Shown here in pieces: positions 22,477-31,434 of a stretch of DNA of 64,000 bases. The notes under the pieces were generated by a model that ran no database searches, was not told the origin of the DNA, and was given only the letters and a program-made list of their open reading frames with translations. The position numbers and the translations under genes are program-made. Within the stretch, counting starts at the first letter, position 1. Each line of letters begins with the position of its first letter. The stretch is taken from the NCBI GenBank assembly GCA_016719535.1, contig JADJYX010000001.1, positions 310,001 through 374,000 on the forward strand. Direction: 5' to 3'. This DNA comes from Rubrivivax sp. (GTDB lineage: Bacteria > Pseudomonadota > Gammaproteobacteria > Burkholderiales > Burkholderiaceae_C).

Positions 22477-24282
22477 ATGTTTCCGCACAAGCTGACCGAC
22501 AGCCGGGCCTATGACGTGGCGAACGCCATGCTCGACGGCTTCAACCGCCACTACCGGCTGTTCCGCGAGGCCAGCGCCGCCGCCAAGGGCCGCTTCGAGC
22601 GCAGCGACTGGCATGGCCAGCAGCGCGCCCAGCGCGAGCGCATCGAGTTCTACGACCAGCGCGTCAACGAGGCGGTGGACCGGCTGCGCGGCGAGTTTCA
22701 CGTCGACGAGCTGTCGATGGACAGCTGGCAGCAGGTCAAGCTGCACTACATCGGTCTGCTGACCGACCACCACCAGCCCGAGCTGGCCGAAACCTTCTTC
22801 AACTCCGTCACCGCCAAGCTGCTGCACCGCAGCTATTTCCGCAACGATTTCATCTTCGTGCGCCCGGCGGTCAGCACCGAATATATCGAGAACGACGAGC
22901 CCACCGCCACGCCGACCTACCGCGCCTACTACCCCACGCGCGAGACGCTGCACGAGACGATGGCGCGCATCGTGCACAACTTCCAGCTGAGCTGCGAGTT
23001 CGACGACCTGCAGCGCGACGTCGCCGCGGTGCTGGAAGCGCTGCAGGCGCGCGTCAACCTGCGCTTCTCGGAGTGGCGGCTGCGCGCCAATTTCCAGATC
23101 CAGGTGCTGAGTTCGCTCTTCTTCCGCAACAAGGGCGCGTACCTGGTGGGCAAGGTGATCAACGGCTTCACCGAGATCCCGATGTGCCTGCCGCTGCTGT
23201 ATACGCCGGCCGGCAAGCTGGTGATCGACACCGCGCTCTTCAGCGAGGACGAACTGCTGCTGGTCTTCAGCTTCGCGCGCGCCTACTTCATGGTCGACAT
23301 GGAGATCCCCAGCGCCTATGTGCAGTTTCTGCGCAGCCTGATGCCGCGCAAGCCGCGCGCCGAGCTCTACAACGCCCTGGGCCTGCAGAAGCACGGCAAG
23401 AACCTCTTCTACCGCGACCTGCTGCAGCACCAGCGCCACAGTTCCGACCGCTTCCGCATCGCGCCCGGCATCAAGGGCATGGTGATGCTGGTCTTCGACC
23501 TGCCCTCGTTCCCCTACGTCTTCAAGGTCATCAAGGACTTCTACCCGCCGCAGAAGGACACCACGCGCGAGCAGATCAAGGGCAAATACCTGCTCGTCAA
23601 GCAGCATGACCGCGTCGGCCGCATGGCCGATACGCTGGAATACAGCAACGTGGCCTTTCCGCGTTCGCGCTTCGAGCCCGAGCTGATCGACGAGCTGAAG
23701 CATTTCTGCGGCAGCCTGGTCGAGGAGGACGGCGACATGCTGGTGATCCGCCACCTCTACATCGAGCGCCGCATGATCCCGCTCAACATCTACCTGCACG
23801 ACGCCTCCGAAGCCGGCGACGGCGAGGCCATCGAGCGGGCCGTGGTCGAATACGGCAACGCCATCAAGGACCTGGTGGCCGCCAACATCTTCCCGGGCGA
23901 CATGCTGTGGAAGAATTTCGGCGTCACCCGCCACGGCAAGGTCGTCTTCTACGACTACGACGAGATCGAATACATCACCGACTGCAACTTCCGCCGCGTG
24001 CCCACGCCGCGCAACGAAGAGGAGGAGATGTCGGGCGAGGTCTGGTATGCCGTCGGCCCGAAGGACGTCTTCCCCGAGACCTTCGGCCCCTTCCTGCTCG
24101 GCAACCCGGGCGTGCGCGAAGTCTTCATGAAGCACCACGCCGACCTGCTGGACGCCGCCTTCTGGCAGACCCACAAGGACCGCATCAAGGCCGGCCACGT
24201 GCACGACGTCTTCCCCTACGAGCCGGGCAAGCGCTTTGCCAGCCAGCGGCTGGCCGGCGAGCTGGCCGACCTGTCCCACTGA
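22477..24282 (+). CDS. aceK: Isocitrate dehydrogenase kinase/phosphatase
   Basis: A 601-residue bifunctional enzyme that phosphorylates and dephosphorylates isocitrate dehydrogenase, diverting carbon to the glyoxylate bypass. The regulatory N-terminal half is followed by the kinase-like half with GIKGMVMLVFDLPSFPYVFK (ATP-binding region with its Lys), MLWKNFGVTRHGKVVFYDYD (catalytic/metal loop) and EEEMSGEVWY. The length is normal. It starts 8 bp after the carbonic anhydrase stop. Isocitrate lyase and malate synthase are not in the window. Confidence 0.96.
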   Translation: MFPHKLTDSRAYDVANAMLDGFNRHYRLFREASAAAKGRFERSDWHGQQRAQRERIEFYDQRVNEAVDRLRGEFHVDELSMDSWQQVKLHYIGLLTDHHQPELAETFFNSVTAKLLHRSYFRNDFIFVRPAVSTEYIENDEPTATPTYRAYYPTRETLHETMARIVHNFQLSCEFDDLQRDVAAVLEALQARVNLRFSEWRLRANFQIQVLSSLFFRNKGAYLVGKVINGFTEIPMCLPLLYTPAGKLVIDTALFSEDELLLVFSFARAYFMVDMEIPSAYVQFLRSLMPRKPRAELYNALGLQKHGKNLFYRDLLQHQRHSSDRFRIAPGIKGMVMLVFDLPSFPYVFKVIKDFYPPQKDTTREQIKGKYLLVKQHDRVGRMADTLEYSNVAFPRSRFEPELIDELKHFCGSLVEEDGDMLVIRHLYIERRMIPLNIYLHDASEAGDGEAIERAVVEYGNAIKDLVAANIFPGDMLWKNFGVTRHGKVVFYDYDEIEYITDCNFRRVPTPRNEEEEMSGEVWYAVGPKDVFPETFGPFLLGNPGVREVFMKHHADLLDAAFWQTHKDRIKAGHVHDVFPYEPGKRFASQRLAGELADLSH

Positions 24283-24338
24283 CGCGCCGAGGCACCGGCG
24301 CGTCGCCTCGCCCACTGATCGCCGCAAGGAGAGCCACC

Positions 24339-25517
24339 ATGACCGATCCCATCGTCATTGCCGCCGCCGCGCGCACGCCCATCGGCGGCCTGCTCGGCGA
24401 CTTTGCCAGCCTCGCTGCCTGGGAACTGGGCGCGGTGGCCATCCGCGCTGCGGTCGAACGCGCCGGCGTGCCCGGCGACGCCATCGACGAAGTGCTGATG
24501 GGCAACTGCCTGATGGCCGGCCAGGGCCAGGCACCGGCGCGCCAGGCGATGCGCCGCGCCGGGCTGCCGGACTCGACCGGCGCCGTCACGCTGTCCAAGA
24601 TGTGCGGCAGCGGCATGCGCGCGATGATGTTCGCGCACGACATGCTGGCCGCCGGCAGCGCGCAGGTGATGGTGGCCGGCGGCATGGAGAGCATGACCAA
24701 TGCGCCGCACCTGATGTTTGCGCGCAAGGGCGTCAAGTACGGCGCCGCGACGATGTTCGACCACATGGCGATGGACGGCCTGGAAGACGCCTACGAGCGC
24801 GGCAAGGCGATGGGCGTCTTTGCCGAGGCCTGCGTCGCCAAGTACGGCTTCACGCGCGAGGCGCAGGACCGGTTCGCGATCGCCTCCACCACGCGCAGCA
24901 GGCAGGCCAACGAGGACGGCCGCTTCGACTGGGAGATGGCGCCGGTCACGCTGCCCGGCAAGTCGGGTGACGTGGTGATCCGGCACGACGAGCAGCCCTT
25001 CAAGGCCAAGCTCGACAAGATCCCCGGCCTCAAGCCCGCCTTCCAGAAGGACGGCACCATCACCGCCGCCAATGCCAGCAGCATCAGCGACGGCGCCGCC
25101 GCGCTGGTGCTGATGCGCGAGAGCACGGCGGAGAAGATGGGCGCCCGGCCGATCGCCCGCATCGCCGGCCACGCCGTGCACGCGCAGGCGCCCGAGTGGT
25201 TCAGCACCGCGCCGGCGGGCGCGATCACGAAGGTGCTCGGAGCAGCGGGCTGGGACGCCAGGCGCGTCAACCTGTGGGAGGTCAACGAGGCCTTCGCCGC
25301 AGTGACGATGGCGGCCATGCACGAATTCCAGCTGCCGCACGACATCGTCAATGTGCACGGCGGCGCCTGCGCCCTGGGCCACCCCATCGGCGCCAGTGGT
25401 GCGCGCATCGTCGTCACGCTGCTGGGGGCGCTGCGCCAGCGGGGCCTCCAGCGCGGTGTCGCCGCGCTGTGCATCGGCGGTGGCGAGGCCACGGCGATGG
25501 CGGTCGAGATGCTGTGA
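24339..25517 (+). CDS. Acetyl-CoA C-acyltransferase (thiolase)
   Basis: A 392-residue thiolase. Cys89 in LSKMCGSG is the acyl-binding nucleophile, the HGGACALGHPIGASG block gives the active-site His and the C-terminal CIGGGEA gives the second Cys. The sequence looks like the biosynthetic acetoacetyl-CoA type (AtoB/PhaA) rather than the long-chain FadA type. ATG 24339 has AAGGAG at 24326-24331. In this cluster it could finish branched-chain acyl-CoA breakdown or serve polyhydroxybutyrate synthesis. Confidence 0.92.
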   Translation: MTDPIVIAAAARTPIGGLLGDFASLAAWELGAVAIRAAVERAGVPGDAIDEVLMGNCLMAGQGQAPARQAMRRAGLPDSTGAVTLSKMCGSGMRAMMFAHDMLAAGSAQVMVAGGMESMTNAPHLMFARKGVKYGAATMFDHMAMDGLEDAYERGKAMGVFAEACVAKYGFTREAQDRFAIASTTRSRQANEDGRFDWEMAPVTLPGKSGDVVIRHDEQPFKAKLDKIPGLKPAFQKDGTITAANASSISDGAAALVLMRESTAEKMGARPIARIAGHAVHAQAPEWFSTAPAGAITKVLGAAGWDARRVNLWEVNEAFAAVTMAAMHEFQLPHDIVNVHGGACALGHPIGASGARIVVTLLGALRQRGLQRGVAALCIGGGEATAMAVEML

Positions 25518-25524
25518 CGCTGCC

Positions 25525-26181
25525 ATGACGGCGCTGCCCGGCGGCCTGGGCTGGCACGAACTGGGGCTGTTCGTGGCGGCCACCTTCGTGCTCAATGCGA
25601 CGCCGGGCGTGGACCTGCTGCTGACGGTGTCGCGCACGCTGCAGGGCGGCGCGCGCGCCGGCGTGGCGGCGGCGCTGGGCATCAACGCCGGCTGCGTGGT
25701 GCACGCGCTGGCCGCGGCCTTCGGGCTGGCGGCGCTGCTGGCGGTGTCGCCGCGCGCCTTCCAGTTCATCCAGTGGGCCGGCGCCGCCTACCTGCTGTGG
25801 CTGGCCTGGGGCATGGCCCGCACCGCCTGGCGGGGCGCCGGCGCGCCGGCCGCCGCGGCGGCCGAAGCCGCCCCGCGCAGCGTGACCGCGGACTTCCGCA
25901 CCGGCCTCGTCACCAACGTGCTCAACCCCAAGGTGGCGTTGTTCTTCCTGGCCTTCCTGCCGCAGTTCATCGGCACCGGCACAAGCGACAAGACGCTGGC
26001 CTTCCTCGGCCTCGGGCTGCTGTTCGTCGTGCAGAGCTCGCTGTTCCTGCTGGCGGTGGTGGCGCTGGCGGCGCGGCTGCGTGGCCTGGGCGGCTCCCCG
26101 CATCTCAGTCGCACGCTGCAGGCCATTGGTGCCGGGCTGTTCGCGGCGCTGGCCTGGCGGCTGCTGGCGGCGCGCCCATGA
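25525..26181 (+). CDS. LysE/RhtB-family amino-acid exporter
   Basis: A 218-residue inner-membrane protein with about six hydrophobic segments and the family signature NATPGVDLLLTVSRTLQGG near residue 24, followed by GINAGCVVHALAAAFGL and VTNVLNPKVALFFLAFLPQF. RhtB/LysE proteins export amino acids such as homoserine, threonine or lysine; the substrate cannot be read from the sequence. The stop overlaps the next start (ATGA). Confidence 0.9.
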   Translation: MTALPGGLGWHELGLFVAATFVLNATPGVDLLLTVSRTLQGGARAGVAAALGINAGCVVHALAAAFGLAALLAVSPRAFQFIQWAGAAYLLWLAWGMARTAWRGAGAPAAAAAEAAPRSVTADFRTGLVTNVLNPKVALFFLAFLPQFIGTGTSDKTLAFLGLGLLFVVQSSLFLLAVVALAARLRGLGGSPHLSRTLQAIGAGLFAALAWRLLAARP

Positions 26182-26948
26182 GCGGGCCGCAGCGCGCCTT
26201 CGCCTGGGCGCTCGCCTGGGTGCTCCCCTGGCTGGGCGCCGGCCTGCTGACCCTGCCGCTCATCGCCGCCGCGCAGGAGCTCAAACCCTCGCCGCACCTG
26301 GCCTCGTTGACGGGGCCGGGCTCGGCACCGGCCGCTCCCTGGCGCTTCATCGGCCTGCCGGGGACGAAAAAACCGGCGACGCGCTTCGAGGTCGTCACGC
26401 TCGACGGCCAGCGCGTGCTGCGCATCGACAGCGAACGCTCCTACGGCAACCTGGTGCACCTGCTGCCCGCCGACGAGCCGCATGGGCACACGCTGACCTG
26501 GCGCTGGCGCGTCGACCAGCCGCTGCCGCAGGCCGACCTGCGCGAGCGGCAGACCGAGGACATGCCCGTGCGCGTGTGCGCCAGCTTCGACGAGCCGCTG
26601 GCGGCGGTGCCCTTCGTCGAGCGGCAGGTGTTGCGCGCCATGCGTGCGCGCGCCGGCGAGATGGTGCCGGCCGCCGCCGTCTGCTACGTCTGGGACCACA
26701 GGCTGGCCGCCGGCACGCAGCTGCACAGCCCGTTCACGCACCGCATCCGCTACATCGTGCTGCGCGGGCCGGAATCGCCGCCGCAGGCCTGGCGGTCGCA
26801 GCGGCGCGACCTCCACGCCGATTTCCTGGCGCTGTTCGGCGACGAGGTGAAGACCGTGCCGCCGCTGCTGTCGATCTCGGTCGGCGCCGATGCCGACAAT
26901 ACGCAGGACCACGGCATCGCCCACCTGGCCGACCTGCAACTGGAGTGA
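26178..26948 (+). CDS. DUF3047 family exported protein
   Basis: A 256-residue protein. A hydrophobic N-terminus (about 8-32, ending near AAAQE) looks like a signal peptide. The remainder resembles DUF3047, a jelly-roll-like periplasmic family, with SERSYGNLVHLLP, LTWRWRVDQPLP and the C-terminal GADADNTQDHGIAHLADL segment typical of that family. Function unknown. It is coupled to the LysE gene by a 4-bp overlap and is followed by the M20 gene after two bases. Confidence 0.78.
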   Translation: MSGPQRAFAWALAWVLPWLGAGLLTLPLIAAAQELKPSPHLASLTGPGSAPAAPWRFIGLPGTKKPATRFEVVTLDGQRVLRIDSERSYGNLVHLLPADEPHGHTLTWRWRVDQPLPQADLRERQTEDMPVRVCASFDEPLAAVPFVERQVLRAMRARAGEMVPAAAVCYVWDHRLAAGTQLHSPFTHRIRYIVLRGPESPPQAWRSQRRDLHADFLALFGDEVKTVPPLLSISVGADADNTQDHGIAHLADLQLE

Positions 26949-26950
26949 CC

Positions 26951-28123
26951 ATGAGCACCACCGCCGACACCCTGGCCCCGCTGCACGCCGACATGACGGC
27001 CTGGCGGCGCGACTTCCACGCCCACCCCGAACTCGGCTTCCAGGAGACCCGCACCGCCGGCCGCGTGGCGGCGCTGCTCGAGGCCTGCGGCATCCCCGTC
27101 ACGCGTGGCGTCGGCCGCACCGGCGTGGTGGGCACGCTGAAGGTGGGTTCGAGCCCGCGCCGCATCGGCCTGCGCGCCGACATGGATGCGCTGCCCATCG
27201 CCGAGGCCAATGCCTTCGCCCACCGTTCGACGCATGCCGGCCTGATGCACGCCTGCGGCCACGACGGCCACACCGCGATGCTGCTGGGCGCGGCCACGCA
27301 ACTGGCGCGCACGAAACACTTCGACGGCACCGTGCATTTCATCTTCCAGCCCGCCGAGGAGGGCCAGGGCGGCGCGAAGGCGATGATCGACGACGGCCTG
27401 TTCGAGCGCTTCCCGTGCGACAGCCTGTTCGGCATGCACAACCGCCCGCGGCTGGCGGTGGGCCGCTTCGCGGTGAGGAGCGGGCCGATGATGGCCGGCG
27501 GCGGCTTCTTCGACATCCACGTCACCGGCCGCGGCGCGCATGGCGCGCGGCCCGAGACCGGCATCGACGCCGCGCTGGTGGCGGCGCAGATCGCGGTCAG
27601 CATCCAGAGCATCGTCGCGCGCAACATCGCACCGCTGGACAACGCCGTCGTCTCGGTCACGCGCATCCATGCCGGCGACGCCTACAACGTGATCCCGCAG
27701 ACCGCCGAGCTCGGCGGCACCGTGCGCGCCTTCTCGCGCGACACCATGCAGGCGATCGAGAACCACCTGCGCCGTGTCGCCGAAGGCACGGCCGCCGCCT
27801 ATGGCGCCACCGCCACGCTCGACTTCCGCGTGCCCTTCGCGCCCACGATCAACGACCCCGAGCAGGCGGAATTTGCCGCGGCCATCTGCAGCGAGCTGGT
27901 CGGCGCCGACCAGGTCGACCGCAACCCGCCGCTGATCATGGCCAGCGAGGACTTCTCGTTCATGCTGGAAAAGGTGCCCGGCTGCTACCTCAACATCGGC
28001 AACGGCATCGCCGAGGGCGGCTGCGAGGTGCACAACCCGGCCTACGACTTCAACGACCAGGCGCTGCCGCTGGGCGCGGCCTTCTTCGTGCGCGCGGTGG
28101 AGGCCAGGCTGGCGGCGGCCTGA
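26951..28123 (+). CDS. M20-family amidohydrolase (hippurate hydrolase-like)
   Basis: A 390-residue zinc or manganese peptidase/amidase. Metal-binding motifs are RADMDALPI, HACGHDGHTAMLLG, QPAEEGQGG and a C-terminal SEDFSFML; the lid domain lies at about 185-300. It resembles HipO/IAA-amino-acid hydrolases that cleave N-acyl amino acids. It is the last gene of the rightward LysE-DUF3047-M20 set and converges on the histidine kinase gene with a 15-bp gap. Confidence 0.9.
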   Translation: MSTTADTLAPLHADMTAWRRDFHAHPELGFQETRTAGRVAALLEACGIPVTRGVGRTGVVGTLKVGSSPRRIGLRADMDALPIAEANAFAHRSTHAGLMHACGHDGHTAMLLGAATQLARTKHFDGTVHFIFQPAEEGQGGAKAMIDDGLFERFPCDSLFGMHNRPRLAVGRFAVRSGPMMAGGGFFDIHVTGRGAHGARPETGIDAALVAAQIAVSIQSIVARNIAPLDNAVVSVTRIHAGDAYNVIPQTAELGGTVRAFSRDTMQAIENHLRRVAEGTAAAYGATATLDFRVPFAPTINDPEQAEFAAAICSELVGADQVDRNPPLIMASEDFSFMLEKVPGCYLNIGNGIAEGGCEVHNPAYDFNDQALPLGAAFFVRAVEARLAAA

Positions 28124-28138
28124 CCGGTGTGTGCCGGC

Positions 28139-29449
28139 TCACGCCGGCCGCCACACCATCGCCACCTCCAGCCCAGGCCCGGCGCGGCGGATGCGCAGCT
28201 CGCCGCCATGCGCCTGCGCCACCAGACGGCACAGGTACAGGCCCAGGCCCACGCCGCCGGCACTGCGCGTGCGCGCGCTGTCCGGTCGGTGGAAGGCCTC
28301 GCCCAGGCGCGCCAGCTGCTCGGGCGGCACGCCGGGGCCGTGGTCACGCACGCCCAGCGCCAGGCGGCCGTCGGCCTCGTGGCGCAGAAAGACCTGCGGC
28401 GGCTCCGCCGCGTGGCCGCCATGGCGCAGCGCGTTGTCGATCAGGTTGCGCAGCAGCAGGCGCAGCCGCGTCGGATCGGCCCGCACCGCGATGGCGGGTG
28501 CGTCGACGGCCAGCTGCAGCACACGGCCGGCAAACTGCGTCTGCACCAGTTCGCGCACCAGCGCCCCCAGGTCCACCGGCTCGATCTGCAGCGCCGGCGC
28601 GCCGGCGGCGATGCGCTCGCCTTCCAGCAGGCTGGCGATGAGGTCGCGCATTTCGGCCAGGTCGCGCAGCAGCGCGCTGCGCGCCTCGCTGTCGTCCACC
28701 AGCTCGGCATTCAGGCGCGCGCGCGTCAGCGGGCTGCGCAACTCATGGCTGATGGCCAGCAGCAGCGCCTGCTTGTCCTGCAGCATGCCGTGCAGGCTGC
28801 GCGCCATGCCGTCGATGCGGTTGGCGAGCTGGCCCAGTTCGTCGTCGCGAGCGAGCGCGATGGGCTGCGCGAAGTCGCCGCGGCCGAAACGCGCCACGCC
28901 GTCGCCGATCGGGCCCAGCGGCCGCAGCAGCCGGTGCACCACCGCCCAGGCCACGCCGGTCAGCGCCAGCAGCAGGCCGAGCGTGATCCAGCCCAGCCGG
29001 CGCGGGCGATCGACCTCGGCCACCGGCGCCGCCGCCGAGAAGCGGATGCGGTGGCCATCGGCGGTGTCGCGCTGCAGCCAGTCGGCCCAGGGCGGCGAGC
29101 GGTCGCCGCGGCGAGCGTGCCGATCATCGTCGTCACCCGCGCCGGCCCGTCCGGCCTGTGAATCGAACTGCACCTGCGGCCCCTCGATGCGCACGCGGAT
29201 CGGCAGCCGCGCCGCCAGCGCCTGCGCCCGCGCCACGTCGGGCGGGCTGCCGATCTCGGCCGCCAGGCGGTCGACATAGTCGGCGGCCAGCGGCTGCACC
29301 CAGCCCTGCCAGCCGGCGGTCAGCCAGCGTTGCATGCCGCCCAGGAAGATCGCTGCCGTGGCCAGCGCCAGCAGCAGGAACAGCGCCACCAGGCGCGCGC
29401 GCAGCGAATGTGTGGCGCGCCGCCAGCGCGCGCGCAGCGCGGCGATCAC
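28139..29449 (-). CDS. Sensor histidine kinase of metal/envelope operon
   Basis: A 436-residue inner-membrane kinase. TM1 is at about 18-40, a periplasmic loop at 41-152 contains an acidic/basic His stretch (GDDDDRHARRGDR, 105-117), TM2 at about 153-172, HAMP to about 225, the phosphoacceptor His235 (SHELRSPLTRAR), and the ATPase domain with NLIDNALRHG, DHGPGVP and GGVGLGLYL. The GTG start at 29449 overlaps the response-regulator stop. It probably senses the state of the envelope or a metal together with the Spy-like protein in the operon. Confidence 0.92.
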   Translation of the reverse strand: MIAALRARWRRATHSLRARLVALFLLLALATAAIFLGGMQRWLTAGWQGWVQPLAADYVDRLAAEIGSPPDVARAQALAARLPIRVRIEGPQVQFDSQAGRAGAGDDDDRHARRGDRSPPWADWLQRDTADGHRIRFSAAAPVAEVDRPRRLGWITLGLLLALTGVAWAVVHRLLRPLGPIGDGVARFGRGDFAQPIALARDDELGQLANRIDGMARSLHGMLQDKQALLLAISHELRSPLTRARLNAELVDDSEARSALLRDLAEMRDLIASLLEGERIAAGAPALQIEPVDLGALVRELVQTQFAGRVLQLAVDAPAIAVRADPTRLRLLLRNLIDNALRHGGHAAEPPQVFLRHEADGRLALGVRDHGPGVPPEQLARLGEAFHRPDSARTRSAGGVGLGLYLCRLVAQAHGGELRIRRAGPGLEVAMVWRPA

Positions 29450-30135
29450 GCGCGCGCCCCGGCGAAGGCATAGCCGGCGTTGCGCAGCGTCTTGATGGCG
29501 TCCAGCGGCTCCAGCTTGCGGCGCAGCCGGCTCACCAGGATGTCGACCGCGCGCGTGTGCAGCTCCAGCGCATCCTGGCCGCGCAGGCGGTTGAGGATCT
29601 GGTCGCGCGTGAAGACCGTGCCAGGCTCGCGCGCCAGCATCAGCAGCAGTTCGTATTCGGTGGACGTCAGCGCCACCGGCTGGCCATCGAGCTGCACGGC
29701 GCGGCGCGCGGTGTCGATGGTCAGCGCATCGAAGCGCAGCACGGCGCCCGGTGGCGCCGCCGGGGCCCGCACGCGGCGCAGGATGGTGGCCAGGCGTGCC
29801 GCCAGTTCGCGCGGCTCGAAGGGCTTGGGCACATAGTCGTCGGCGCCCAGTTCGAGGCCGACGACCTTGTCCGAGAGTTCACCGCGCGCCGTCAGCATCA
29901 GCACCGGCACGTCGGCGGTGGCGGGGTCGGCGCGCAGGCGGCGGCAGACCTCGAAGCCATCCATCTCGGGCAGCATGACGTCGAGGATGACGGCGTCGAT
30001 GCCACCGGCCGCCAGCCGCGCCAGGCCCGCGCTCGGCCGCGATGCGGCCTCCAGCTCGAGGTCGAAGCGCTTCAGGTAGGCCGCCAGCGGCGGCGCCAGC
30101 GCTTCGTCGTCGTCGATCAGCAGCACGCGGGGCAT
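29446..30135 (-). CDS. OmpR-family response regulator
   Basis: A 229-residue regulator with a receiver domain (DDDE at 8-11, phosphoacceptor Asp52 in ILDVMLPEMDG, LTARGE, KPFEPREL with the conserved Lys) and a C-terminal winged helix (about 130-225, LTSTEYELLLMLAREPG). ATG 30135 is used because upstream in-frame sequence overlaps the Spy-like gene. It is the partner of the histidine kinase immediately downstream (4-bp overlap) and lies 37 bp after the Spy-like gene. Confidence 0.94.
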   Translation of the reverse strand: MPRVLLIDDDEALAPPLAAYLKRFDLELEAASRPSAGLARLAAGGIDAVILDVMLPEMDGFEVCRRLRADPATADVPVLMLTARGELSDKVVGLELGADDYVPKPFEPRELAARLATILRRVRAPAAPPGAVLRFDALTIDTARRAVQLDGQPVALTSTEYELLLMLAREPGTVFTRDQILNRLRGQDALELHTRAVDILVSRLRRKLEPLDAIKTLRNAGYAFAGARA

Positions 30136-30172
30136 CGGGCCACTGTAGCAAGCGATGCCGGCGGCGCCACCG

Positions 30173-30640
30173 TCACGGGCGCGGGCCGCGATGCCCGTGG
30201 CGGCCGCGCTGCAGCGCCTCGCGCAGCTGCGCCTGCTGCTCCGGGCGCAGGCTGTCGTAGAAGTCGCCGAAGGCATTGATCAGCTCGGGCGACTTCAGCT
30301 GCACGGCAGCGATCTTGGCCTGCAGCAGCGCGCCGGCCTGCGTGCGGTCGAAGCTGGGGCCGCCGATCAGCGCCTGCAGCTCGGCGCGCGGCGTGCGCCC
30401 TTCGGGCACCAGCGCGGCGCGCTGCGCCTGCAACTGGGTGGCCAGCGCATTCAGCCTGGCCTTCTGCGCGTCGTCCAGGTCCAGCTTGCGGCTGGCCATG
30501 TCGACGTAGCAGGCCTGCGCCTCGGCGCGGTTCTCGCTCCAGCAGCCCTTGTGCGAGTGGCCAGCCCAGGCGGCCAGGCCGCCCAGCAACGCGGTGGTGG
30601 CGGCGGCGCCGATCAGGGTGCGACGGATCCAGGTCTTCAT
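30173..30640 (-). CDS. Spy/CpxP-like periplasmic sensor protein
   Basis: A 155-residue protein with a signal peptide (MKTWIRRTLIGAAATTALLG) and a helical mature part containing two LTxxQ-like motifs, LDDAQKARLNALA and LRPEQQAQLREAL, the hallmark of Spy/CpxP/heavy-metal-sensor proteins. Such proteins act as periplasmic chaperones or keep a histidine kinase quiet until metal or misfolded protein binds. The ATG at 30640 overlaps the stop of the cation transporter gene, and the two-component genes follow, which supports an accessory-sensor role. Confidence 0.83.
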   Translation of the reverse strand: MKTWIRRTLIGAAATTALLGGLAAWAGHSHKGCWSENRAEAQACYVDMASRKLDLDDAQKARLNALATQLQAQRAALVPEGRTPRAELQALIGGPSFDRTQAGALLQAKIAAVQLKSPELINAFGDFYDSLRPEQQAQLREALQRGRHGHRGPRP

Positions 30641-31362
30641 GGTGCTCGGTCCTTGGTGGTTTGAACGAGGCGCCATGGTGAGCGCCGGGCCGCGCGGCGT
30701 CCTTTCGCCGCGGTATCGCCGTGCAACGTTTTATGTCGTCGCCGGGGGGCGGCCAGCTCGGCACGCGCCTGGCGCAGCACGCTGCGCGCGGCGGTGAGCG
30801 CCAGCGTGGCCATCACCACCGCCACCACCAGGTCGGGCCAGCTGCGGCCGGTGCCGAAGACCCCCAGCGCCGCCGCCAGCACCGCCAGGTTGCCCAGGGC
30901 GTCGTTGCGCGTGCACAGCCAGACCGAGCGCATGTTGGCGTCGCCGTCGCGAAAGGCATACAGCATCAGCGCCACGCCGACATTGGCGGCCAGCGCCAGC
31001 AGGCCCACCACCCCCATCGTGACGGGCTCGGGCGTCTGCCCCGTGGCCAGGCTCCAGCCGGCGCGGCCGATCACGAAGACGCCGAAGGCCGCCATCGTCC
31101 AGCCCTTGAGCCAGGCGACGCGGCTGCGCCAGTGCATCGCCATCGTCAGCACCGCCAGCGACAGGCCGTAGTTGGCGGCATCGCCGAAAAAGTCGACCGC
31201 ATCGGCCAGCAGCGACACCGAACCGGCGGCCAGTCCGCTGCCGATCTCGATCACCGCCATCGCCGCATTGACCGCCAGCGCCACCCACAGCGCGCGCCGG
31301 TAGCCCGGCGGCACGGCGCCGCCGGTGGGTGCGTGGCAATGATCGTGGCAGTGGGTGGACAT
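30637..31362 (-). CDS. Cation diffusion facilitator (CDF) transporter
   Basis: A 241-residue inner-membrane protein. The N-terminus has a His/Cys cluster (HCHDHCH) likely to bind metal, followed by about six hydrophobic segments with the CDF metal site LLADAVDFFGDAANYG and TRNDALGNLAVLAAA. It lacks the large cytoplasmic C-terminal domain of classic CDFs. The last 35-40 residues are basic and unlike the family; a C6 run (30744-30749 read as G on the plus strand) sits where a one-base change would lead to a TAA at 30731. It is first in a four-gene operon with Spy-like, response regulator and kinase genes. Confidence 0.87.
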   Translation of the reverse strand: MSTHCHDHCHAPTGGAVPPGYRRALWVALAVNAAMAVIEIGSGLAAGSVSLLADAVDFFGDAANYGLSLAVLTMAMHWRSRVAWLKGWTMAAFGVFVIGRAGWSLATGQTPEPVTMGVVGLLALAANVGVALMLYAFRDGDANMRSVWLCTRNDALGNLAVLAAALGVFGTGRSWPDLVVAVVMATLALTAARSVLRQARAELAAPRRRHKTLHGDTAAKGRRAARRSPWRLVQTTKDRAP

Positions 31363-31434
31363 GGATCGAGGGTTGGTGCGCTGGTGCCAGTGTCGCGCAC
31401 CCGCGCAGGGCCGGGCGCGCAGGCTGCCCGTGGG

